Below, one piece after another: positions 51,706 to 58,820 of a DNA stretch of 64,000 bases. This DNA is from UBA5158 sp963692955 (GTDB lineage Bacteria > Pseudomonadota > Gammaproteobacteria > DSM-16500). The position numbers and the translations under genes were made by a program. A model generated the notes under the pieces. It was not told the origin of the DNA and did not search any database. It saw only the letters and a program-made list of their open reading frames with translations. The DNA lies in NCBI GenBank assembly GCA_963692955.1, contig OY843587.1:1984001-2048000 (forward strand), in the 5' to 3' direction. The stretch's first letter is position 1. Each line of letters opens with the position of its first letter.

Positions 51706-52322
51706 TACGCGCTCATCTCAGCTTGTTTACGGATGGGATTATATTCTGCGCCATAAATTTCTTCTTCGATCAAACCACAAATGATATGGCCAAATAAAAT
51801 ATGTCCTTCTTGAACTTTTCCCGTTTCTTGGCTGGGAATATTCAATACTAAATCGCAGCGTTCCGCCATCAGCGGCGCGGCGTCGCGCGTGAAGCCTACA
51901 CAAAAAACACCTTTCTTACGCGCGGCTTCAAACGCGCGCAACACGTTCGGCGACTTGCCGGAAGTGGAAATCGCGATTAGCACATCGCCGCGTTGCCCCA
52001 ACGCTTCCACTTGCCGGGAAAAAATCGATTCGAACGCATAATCATTACCGATCGCCGTCAACGCGGAAGTATCGGTAGTTAACGCAAGTCCCGCCATGCC
52101 CGGACGGTTGTAATGCAAACGGCTAACTAACTCCGCCGCTAAATGCTGCGCGTCCGCCGCACTTCCGCCGTTGCCCGCGAACATAATTTTACCCTGCTGA
52201 CGCAAGGACGTGACGCACTGTTTCGCGATATCTTCGGCGGTTTGCAACAGTGTTTCATCTTCGCTAGCGAGCATTAACATTTTTTGCGTTTTGAAAATTT
52301 CATCCTTAATAAATTTTCGCAT
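51705..52322 (-). CDS. gmhA: phosphoheptose isomerase
   Basis: This 205-residue SIS-fold enzyme converts sedoheptulose-7-phosphate to D-glycero-D-manno-heptose-7-phosphate. FAGNGGSAADAQHLAAELV, then LALTTDTSALTAIGNDYAFE and AISTSGKSPNVL, are canonical. QEGHILFGHIICGLIE carries the metal/catalytic His near the C-terminus. It is a normal GmhA, unlike the SIS protein at 33603. It is placed between hddC and the dehydratase. Confidence 0.95.
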   Translation of the reverse strand: MRKFIKDEIFKTQKMLMLASEDETLLQTAEDIAKQCVTSLRQQGKIMFAGNGGSAADAQHLAAELVSRLHYNRPGMAGLALTTDTSALTAIGNDYAFESIFSRQVEALGQRGDVLIAISTSGKSPNVLRAFEAARKKGVFCVGFTRDAAPLMAERCDLVLNIPSQETGKVQEGHILFGHIICGLIEEEIYGAEYNPIRKQAEMSA

Positions 52323-52337
52323 ACTTAACTCCTGTTA

Positions 52338-53354
52338 TTAACGCGTCAAAAATTCGGCGGATTGACTTACGCGCGCGCGCCAGTAATCCAGTAAATCTTG
52401 CATCGTTTGTTCGAACTTAATGATCGGCTTCCAACCGGTATGCTGCTCGAACTTACTCGTATCAGGAACTTGTAAATCCGCGTCGATAGGCCGCAATCTT
52501 TCCGGATCGATTTCAGTTTTAATGCGATCTTTCGCGGTGGAAATTGAAATCAAATGGTCGAGCATTTCGCGGATCGTGCAAGTATACGTGCCGCCTATAT
52601 TATAATATTCGCCAGGAATAGGCTTATGCGTCACCAACATATAATAAGCGTTGACCGCGTCACGTACGTCGGCGAAGGTGCGCAGCGAATCTAAATTACC
52701 GACTCTGACTAACGGCGGAATAATATTTTTTTCAATCATCGCGATTTGTTTCGCGAACGTAGATTCAGCGAACACGTCGCCGCGGCGCGGGCCCGTGTGC
52801 GTGAACATGCGCGTAGTCATGATCGTCATTTGATAGGCTTCCGCGTAAAAACGGCCGACTAAATCCGTGCCGACTTTTGAAATCGCGTAAGGTGAGGCCG
52901 GATGAAAATTACATTCTTCGTTGATCGGCAATTTTTCTTTGGGCACGCGGCCGAAAACTTCGGACGACGCGCAAATATGAATGACGGCGTCTTTTTTATG
53001 ATGACGCAACGATTCCAACACGCGGGTCGTCCCTTGGATATTCGTTTCATAAGTGTCGAGCGGCGCGGTAAAACTCGTTTGCGGATAACTTTGCGCGGCT
53101 AAGTGAAACACATAATCGGGTTTAATTTGTTTGATGGCGTGATCAATGGAAGCTGAATCTCTTAGATCGGCGTACACCAGATGCAAACGCTTGCCTTGAT
53201 TAATTTGCGGGATCAAATGCGCAATATTGTCCAGCGGACTGCGCCAGCGGCACATGCCATAGATGTCCCAATCGGTATTAGCTAGTAAAAAATCGGCCAG
53301 ATGCGATCCCACCATCCCTGTGATACCGGTAATAAACGCACGCTTTTTTGCCAT
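52338..53354 (-). CDS. GDP-mannose/GDP-heptose 4,6-dehydratase-like protein
   Basis: It has 338 residues from the ATG at 53354; a GTG 4 codons upstream is less likely. ITGITGMVGSHLADFL is the NAD loop (Gmd has GITGQDGS), ICASSEVFGRV holds the Ser-Glu part of the TDE-type triad, SPYAISK the Tyr-Lys, and MFTHTGPRRGDVF the substrate loop. Relatives with GMVGSHL are the GDP-heptose dehydratases (DmhA/WcbK). Its operon with gmhA and hddC supports that over GDP-mannose. It is the first gene of the minus-strand heptose arm. Confidence 0.88.
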   Translation of the reverse strand: MAKKRAFITGITGMVGSHLADFLLANTDWDIYGMCRWRSPLDNIAHLIPQINQGKRLHLVYADLRDSASIDHAIKQIKPDYVFHLAAQSYPQTSFTAPLDTYETNIQGTTRVLESLRHHKKDAVIHICASSEVFGRVPKEKLPINEECNFHPASPYAISKVGTDLVGRFYAEAYQMTIMTTRMFTHTGPRRGDVFAESTFAKQIAMIEKNIIPPLVRVGNLDSLRTFADVRDAVNAYYMLVTHKPIPGEYYNIGGTYTCTIREMLDHLISISTAKDRIKTEIDPERLRPIDADLQVPDTSKFEQHTGWKPIIKFEQTMQDLLDYWRARVSQSAEFLTR

Positions 53355-53471
53355 TACAATTCTCACTTCTTATAATATGAATTTGACATAAAATTGGGTA
53401 TCCTACTCTATCGAAATACGACTTTATGTCAATCTAATCTTGCCAATTCGCCGGAGACTGCGTTGCCAGAG

Positions 53472-54674
53472 ATGTTCCCAGAAAGGCCGCTAAAAGTTTT
53501 ACTGATCACTGATACGCAGACCCAAACCGGCGGCGCGGAATTACAATTTCAACATTTGAAAAAAGTTTTGCAACGGCGCGCTGAACTCAGCGTTAGCAGC
53601 ATGGTATTCGGCAGAGAAGCAGCGCCAAGCGCGGACACTATCGTCATCAAAGAAACGTCTTCCAAATGGTTGCGGCAATGGTGGCGTATGTTTTTGCAGC
53701 CGTTTAAATACCGAGAAATCAAACGCGCTATCGAAGTAACGCAACCGGATGTGATACATCTGCATAACGTGAAGAAATACACTATATCACTGTTGAAAGC
53801 GTTGCGTCAGTATCCGGTCGTGCAAACGGTGCATGATTTTAGCCCTATTTGTCCGACTGGCTGGAATTTGCATAGCGATGGCCAGCCTTGCGTGACGGGT
53901 TTTCAAGCCGCTTGTTTTTGGCAGCATAACCGCGGCTATAATCCTCTTACCTACTTAGCGCTAGTTTTTTCTTTTCAGCGCATGCGCAAATTGCTGAAGC
54001 AAACCGTGCGGAAATTTATCGTGCCGTCGCCGCTCCTGGAGCATTATTTGCGCCGCAATCATTTCGGCGCGACGTTATACTTGCCGCCCTTCATCAAACA
54101 ACAGCCGTCACCCACCTATTCCGATGTGCGCCAAGATCATTTTTTATATGTCGGCCAATTAGAAATTCAAAAAGGCGTGGACATTCTCGTCGCTGAATTC
54201 GCGTTAGCTTGTCAGCAAAATAAAAATTTAGTGTTGAAAATCGCGGGCGTCGGTTCACAAAAGAATGCTTTGCAAGAAAAAGTAAAAGCAGAAAAACTCG
54301 AAAAAAACATTATTTTCTTAGGCTGGGCAGCGCCGGATAAACTTTACGAAGAATGCATGGCGGTGATTTTTCCGAGCGTGGGTTTAGAATCATTCGGCAT
54401 GGTCATCACCGAAGCGATGGCGAAAGGCCGTGCCGTCATCGGCTCCGACCGCGGCCCCACTACCTGGTTGATCGACCAAGAAAATACGGGCTTATTATTC
54501 GATCCGTTAGTAAAAGGTGATTTGTGCGCGAAGATCATCAAGCTATCTAATCAACCAGAATTAGCGGAACGCTACGGCAAACAAGGCTATCAAAAATCGA
54601 AATTATTACTGAATGAACCGAGAATCGTTGAAGACATCATTACCCTCTACAGATCGGCGGTCAAAGAATCGTAG
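53472..54674 (+). CDS. glycosyltransferase family 4
   Basis: It has 400 residues from the ATG at 53472, which puts LKVLLITDTQTQTGGAELQF at the N-terminus as usual; the frame is open to a TTG at 53394, so the start is uncertain. VIHLHNVKKYTI, then VQTVHDFSPICPTGW, complete the acceptor domain. HFLYVGQLEIQKGVDILVAE and PSVGLESFGMVITEAMAKG (the E-x7-E of GT-B retaining enzymes) form the donor domain. Its stop codon sits in a short repeat and a terminator follows. Confidence 0.88.
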   Translation: MFPERPLKVLLITDTQTQTGGAELQFQHLKKVLQRRAELSVSSMVFGREAAPSADTIVIKETSSKWLRQWWRMFLQPFKYREIKRAIEVTQPDVIHLHNVKKYTISLLKALRQYPVVQTVHDFSPICPTGWNLHSDGQPCVTGFQAACFWQHNRGYNPLTYLALVFSFQRMRKLLKQTVRKFIVPSPLLEHYLRRNHFGATLYLPPFIKQQPSPTYSDVRQDHFLYVGQLEIQKGVDILVAEFALACQQNKNLVLKIAGVGSQKNALQEKVKAEKLEKNIIFLGWAAPDKLYEECMAVIFPSVGLESFGMVITEAMAKGRAVIGSDRGPTTWLIDQENTGLLFDPLVKGDLCAKIIKLSNQPELAERYGKQGYQKSKLLLNEPRIVEDIITLYRSAVKES

Positions 54675-54718
54675 CCCGTATGCGAGTTTCAACGCAACCC
54701 AACAAATTTAACACGCAC

Positions 54719-54747
54719 AAAAAAGGGCGCCGGAGCGCCCTTTTTTT
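54719..54747. terminator. bidirectional intrinsic terminator
   Basis: GGGCGC (54725-54730) pairs with GCGCCC (54735-54740) around a CGGA tetraloop, with six A residues before and seven T residues after. It serves the GT4 gene from the left and the comEA-like gene from the right, and marks the right border of the glycan locus. Confidence 0.9.
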
Positions 54748-54761
54748 CCGTTCCACAAAAC

Positions 54762-55169
54762 TTAGCCTGTGGTAACTTGGTCAGCAATTTCTTGGTATTT
54801 CTTGTCGGTTAATTTTTTGAAGCCTTTCACTTCTTTCAAATCATCAACAGTTTTGAAATCGCCATGCTTTTTACGGTAGGTGATGATCGCTTTCGCTCTA
54901 GCAGCATTGATGCCTTTAACTTTCATCAATTCTTTAGCGGTCGCTTTGTTCAAGTCAACTTTGTCACCCATGGTGGTCGTGGTGGTATCAGTTGTGGTGG
55001 TGGGTGTCGCAGAAGCGGTGGTATCAGTCGCTGGTGTAGCAGTTTGTGTATCGGTGGTGCCCGTTGTGTCTGAAGTGGTGGTGGTCGTCGCGCCTTCGTC
55101 AGCAGCATATACGAAAGAAGCCAAGCCCATGGTAGCAACAGCAACAAGCAATTTACGGTAGAAAGACAT
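54762..55169 (-). CDS. ComEA-like helix-hairpin-helix protein, secreted
   Basis: This 135-residue protein has a signal peptide (LLVAVATMGLASFVYAADE, cut probably after VYA). A low-complexity linker of about 45 residues, almost all Thr, Ala, Asp and Pro, comes next. The C-terminal HhH domain begins DKVDLNKATAKELMKVKGI. ComEA proteins bind incoming double-stranded DNA in the periplasm during transformation; a general DNA-binding periplasmic role is also possible. AGGAG lies ahead of the ATG. It is a single-gene unit. Confidence 0.88.
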   Translation of the reverse strand: MSFYRKLLVAVATMGLASFVYAADEGATTTTTSDTTGTTDTQTATPATDTTASATPTTTTDTTTTTMGDKVDLNKATAKELMKVKGINAARAKAIITYRKKHGDFKTVDDLKEVKGFKKLTDKKYQEIADQVTTG

Positions 55170-55597
55170 TTGTATTACTCCTTAAAAATTTTATATAACA
55201 AAATAACAATTATTTTTATTGCCCATGATCAACACCCCAAAGAGATGACCGCGATATTTAAATAGCAAAAGCTCACCAACTGGCTGAGCGCTATGCAGAA
55301 AAATACCTTTGGACACTTTCTTTCCAAGTCACCAATGGGATGCTGGTGAAGCGGGGATATATTTTCCTTTCGCTGATACCAGGCTAAAGGAACAAAATAA
55401 TTGGAAGTCAATCAGTCTCGCGAATCTTACTAAGTTAAACGTAAAAAATCTATAGCTTAGGATAAAAATTATCTTCACACCGCCCAGTGAGATTTTACTG
55501 AATGGGTCAAAATGCTAGTTTTCTAAAGGTCTTTTTATGATAGAATTTCATTCGTTGAAGGGCAAGTTAACGGGTTAGAATTATTAGGAATACAATC
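55170..55597. other. 428-base intergenic region
   Basis: It lies between the divergent comEA-like and dacA genes. I see no convincing coding frame; a 60-codon minus-strand frame at 55229-55411 has no ribosome site. TATGAT at 55536-55541, 56 bases before dacA, could be a -10 box, but the -35 region is poor. No tRNA or known RNA is recognised. Confidence 0.5.
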
Positions 55598-56827
55598 ATG
55601 CGGCAGTTGATTCATTTGTTTTTGCGTGTCAGTCTCAGTTCATTAGCCTTAGCTACCGCCCTTTTTACCACACAGGCGTCCTGGGCCAGCCCGATTATCC
55701 CCATCCCTTCCCTCAACCAAATTTCTCCCGGCGTGCCTAACATCGACGCGAAGGGCTATATTTTAATCGACGCCGCCAGCGGCAAAGTGATCGCGGAAAA
55801 GAACGCCGACATGCGCATGGCGCCCGCCAGCCTAACCAAACTCATGTCGCTCTATATCATTTCCAGCGCCTTGAAAAACGGCTCTATCCACCCGGAAGAC
55901 AAAGTTAGAATTAGCGCGAAAGCATGGAAAACCGGCGGTTCCCGCATGTTCGTCAAAGTCGGCGATGAAGTGCCGGTGCAAGATTTAATGCAAGGCATCG
56001 CGGTCGCTTCCGGTAACGACGCTTCTGTCGCGATGGCCGAATATATCGGCGGCACCGAAGAAGCGTTCGCGAACATGATGAACCAGCAAGCCGTGGTGTT
56101 AGGCATGACTAGCAGTCACTTCATGGATAGCACCGGCCTGCCTAACGTTCAGCATTACTCGACGCCGCGTAATTTAGCGCTGTTAGCGTTGGCGTTGACC
56201 CGCGATTATCCTGAAGATTATAAATTATTTTCGCAAAAATGGTTTACCTACAACGGTATCCGTCAGCCTAACCGCAACCGTTTGTTGTGGCGTTATCAAT
56301 ATGCCGATGGTTTGAAAACCGGCCATACCGATGATGCTGGCTATTGCTTAGTCGCCTCCGCGATGAAAGACAATATGCGCTTAATCAGCGTTATCATGGG
56401 CGCGCCGAATGATGAAACGCGTACTGAAGATTCCATCCGCTTACTGAGTTACGGCTTCCGCTTTTTTGAAACGCATAAATTATATGACGCGAAGAAACCG
56501 CTGGCGCAAGTCCGCGTTTGGAAAGGCAAACAAAAAGTCGTCGGGCTAGGCTTCGAACACGATATGTATGCGACGATTCCCGCCGGCCAATATAAAAATA
56601 TTCAAGCCGTGATTAAATTAAATGAACCGCTGAACGCGCCTATCGTCAAAGGCAAAACTTATGGCTCGTTGGATTTAGTCTTAAATAATAATATTATCAT
56701 GAGCGAACCCCTGTTGGCGCTAACCGATGACCCGAAAGGCGGCATGATACGCGGTATGAGCGATACGATGAGTTTTCATTTTCATAAACTCTTTTCTAAG
56801 TCGCATGAAAAGGCCAATCTTGGGTAA
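55598..56827 (+). CDS. dacA: D-alanyl-D-alanine carboxypeptidase (PBP5/6 type)
   Basis: This 409-residue periplasmic enzyme trims the terminal D-Ala of peptidoglycan stem peptides. A signal peptide ends at ASWA (about residue 30). S78-x-x-K81 in APASLTKLM, S138-G-N140 in VASGNDASVA and K240-T-G242 in DGLKTGHT are the three catalytic motifs. A beta-rich PBP5_C domain follows, and the final 25 residues form the usual amphipathic membrane anchor (MSFHFHKLFSK). The order dacA-ybeD-lipB-lipA matches the E. coli arrangement. Confidence 0.95.
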   Translation: MRQLIHLFLRVSLSSLALATALFTTQASWASPIIPIPSLNQISPGVPNIDAKGYILIDAASGKVIAEKNADMRMAPASLTKLMSLYIISSALKNGSIHPEDKVRISAKAWKTGGSRMFVKVGDEVPVQDLMQGIAVASGNDASVAMAEYIGGTEEAFANMMNQQAVVLGMTSSHFMDSTGLPNVQHYSTPRNLALLALALTRDYPEDYKLFSQKWFTYNGIRQPNRNRLLWRYQYADGLKTGHTDDAGYCLVASAMKDNMRLISVIMGAPNDETRTEDSIRLLSYGFRFFETHKLYDAKKPLAQVRVWKGKQKVVGLGFEHDMYATIPAGQYKNIQAVIKLNEPLNAPIVKGKTYGSLDLVLNNNIIMSEPLLALTDDPKGGMIRGMSDTMSFHFHKLFSKSHEKANLG

Positions 56828-56833
56828 TAGCCT

Positions 56834-57103
56834 ATGACTCAAGATAAGCAATCAGCACTGACTTTTCCTTGTGAATTTCCAATTAAAATTTTCGGCATCG
56901 CGTCGGCTGAATTTGAAGACGCGGTGTTGAGCATCATTAAAAAATACAATCCCGATATAACCAATGACGCCATCAATAAACGCCCGAGCAAAGACGGAAA
57001 ATATTTTGCTTTAACCGTACTCGTGAACGTCGACAGTCAAGAACAGTTAGACCGCATTTATCAGGATTTGACGGCGAGCCCCCAGGTACTCATGTCGTTA
57101 TGA
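56834..57103 (+). CDS. ybeD: DUF493/YbeD family protein
   Basis: This 89-residue protein has PCEFPIKIFG at the start, FALTVLVNVDSQEQLDRIYQ and a C-terminal PQVLMSL, as in the small YbeD family. The fold is ACT-like and a regulatory role linked to lipoate metabolism has been suggested from gene context. It overlaps lipB by 4 bases and follows dacA by 6. Confidence 0.93.
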   Translation: MTQDKQSALTFPCEFPIKIFGIASAEFEDAVLSIIKKYNPDITNDAINKRPSKDGKYFALTVLVNVDSQEQLDRIYQDLTASPQVLMSL

Positions 57104-57768
57104 CCCAGCCTGTCATCGTCCGCCAGTTGCCGCTGCAACCCTATGCGCAAACTTGGCAAGCCATGAAAAATTTTACCGATAGCCGCGACGCAGACACGCC
57201 CGATGAAATTTGGCTGTTGCAGCATGCGCCGGTTTACACGCAAGGCCAGAATGGTAAAAGCGAAAATATTTTAAAAATTACCGATATCCCCATTATTAAA
57301 AGTGATCGCGGTGGGCAGGTGACTTATCACGGCCCCGGGCAATTAATGGTTTACACTTTATTCGACGTCAAACGTAAAAAATGGAACGTCAGACAACTTG
57401 TGTCACGGTTGGAAACAGCGGTAGTGCAATGGCTAGCTTCACACGCCATCGCAGCAGCCGCGCGTTGCGACGCGCCGGGCGTGTACGTGCAAGAAAAAAA
57501 AATCTGTTCGGTTGGTTTGCGTATCCGCCGCGGCTGTTCTTATCATGGGCTGGCGTTAAATGTAGACATGGATTTGCGGCCTTTTTTAAATATAAATCCG
57601 TGCGGTTTTAAAGCGTTGGCAATGACGCAGGTGGTGGACATCATGGGCCCGCAATCAATTCGCACCGTAAGCCTTGAACTTCTTGAATATCTCCTCATAA
57701 ATTTAGGTTATAATAGCCGTCTAATTACAGCGGAATTGAGTCATGGAACCGAAAGCCTCCACCCCTAA
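57100..57768 (+). CDS. lipB: octanoyl-[ACP]:protein N-octanoyltransferase
   Basis: This 222-residue cytoplasmic enzyme moves octanoyl from acyl carrier protein to lipoyl domains. SDRGGQVTYHGPGQLMVY is the family signature, EKKICSVGLRI carries the catalytic Lys, and NINPCGFKALAMTQV the catalytic Cys. Its end overlaps lipA by 26 bases. Its substrates would be E2 proteins encoded elsewhere. Confidence 0.95.
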   Translation: MTQPVIVRQLPLQPYAQTWQAMKNFTDSRDADTPDEIWLLQHAPVYTQGQNGKSENILKITDIPIIKSDRGGQVTYHGPGQLMVYTLFDVKRKKWNVRQLVSRLETAVVQWLASHAIAAAARCDAPGVYVQEKKICSVGLRIRRGCSYHGLALNVDMDLRPFLNINPCGFKALAMTQVVDIMGPQSIRTVSLELLEYLLINLGYNSRLITAELSHGTESLHP

Positions 57769-58696
57769 TCAAAAACAACGCGGCGCCGAAAAATTAGCCC
57801 GCATCCCCGTGAAAATCGTGCCGACGGCAGCGCCGTTACGCAAACCTGATTGGATCCGCATACGCATCCCCGCTTCCCCCGCCGTCGCTAATTTAAAAAA
57901 AATTCTGCGCGACAATAATTTAGTCACGGTTTGTGAAGAAGCCTCTTGCCCTAATCTGCCGGAATGCTTCACGCATGGCACCGCGACGTTTATGATCATG
58001 GGGGACAAGTGCACGCGGCGTTGTAGTTTTTGCGACGTGGCGCATGGCCGGCCTGACCCGCTGGACGTTAACGAACCCAGCAATTTAGCGAATACGATCG
58101 CGCAAATGAATTTGAAGTATGTGGTCATCACGTCCGTCGATAGAGATGATTTACGCGACGGCGGCGCGAGTCATTTCAACGCTTGCTTGAAAGCGATTCG
58201 CGAAAAGTCGCCCGACATTCGCTTAGAAGTATTAGTCCCCGATTACCGCGGCCGCATGGAACTCGCGCTGGATGAAACCGCGAAAGAATTACCCGATGTT
58301 TTCAATCACAACATCGAAACCGTGCCTCGGCTTTACAAACAAGCGCGTCCGGGTTCTGATTACGCGCACTCGCTGTTGTTGTTAAAAGAATTCAAACGCC
58401 GCTTCCCAGTGATTCCGACTAAATCTGGTTTGATGTTGGGATTAGGCGAAACCGACGCGGAAATCGCCGCGACTTTGCGTGATTTGCGCGCGCACGACGT
58501 GGAAATGTTGACGTTGGGGCAATATTTACAACCGAGTAAATTCCACATGCCGGTGGCGCGTTTCATTACGCCGCAACAGTTCCAAGAGTTGGCGGAATTT
58601 GCGAAAGAAATCGGTTTTAAAAATGTCGCCAGCGGCCCGTTAGTTCGGTCTTCTTATCATGCCGATAAACAAGCCCAGGGCCATGTAGTCTCTTGA
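57743..58696 (+). CDS. lipA: lipoyl synthase
   Basis: This 317-residue radical-SAM enzyme inserts sulfur at C6 and C8 of octanoyl groups. The auxiliary cluster Cys are C64, C69 and C75 (VCEEASCPNLPEC); the radical-SAM cluster is C90, C94, C97 in MGDKCTRRCSFCD. SGLMLGLGET and the C-terminal VASGPLVRSSYHAD, with the conserved RSSY, complete the site. The start inside lipB is supported by homology of the N-terminus. Confidence 0.97.
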   Translation: MEPKASTPNQKQRGAEKLARIPVKIVPTAAPLRKPDWIRIRIPASPAVANLKKILRDNNLVTVCEEASCPNLPECFTHGTATFMIMGDKCTRRCSFCDVAHGRPDPLDVNEPSNLANTIAQMNLKYVVITSVDRDDLRDGGASHFNACLKAIREKSPDIRLEVLVPDYRGRMELALDETAKELPDVFNHNIETVPRLYKQARPGSDYAHSLLLLKEFKRRFPVIPTKSGLMLGLGETDAEIAATLRDLRAHDVEMLTLGQYLQPSKFHMPVARFITPQQFQELAEFAKEIGFKNVASGPLVRSSYHADKQAQGHVVS

Positions 58697-58716
58697 AATC
58701 TGCGTATTGAAAAAAC

Positions 58717-58744
58717 TTGCAACCCGGTTGCCGCACTATAAAAT
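58717..58744 (+). promoter_or_regulatory. candidate sigma-70 promoter
   Basis: TTGCAA at 58717-58722 and TAAAAT at 58739-58744 are 16 bases apart, about 75 bases before the DedA-PAP2 gene. It is the best match in this gap but unproven. Confidence 0.35.
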
Positions 58745-58820
58745 ACAAATTGGTAGGCGTAATGGAACTCAAAATGCTATATAAGATTTCTATACTGGCT
58801 GACGCGGATGCAATAACATC

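Noticed and set aside
54880..55161. A 93-codon Val-rich plus-strand frame opposite the comEA-like gene
   Set aside because: Its composition is the mirror of the Thr-rich repeat codons on the minus strand; no ribosome site or family match.
55229..55411. A 60-codon minus-strand frame upstream of the comEA-like gene
   Set aside because: No ribosome site, no recognisable motif and codon choice unlike neighbouring genes.
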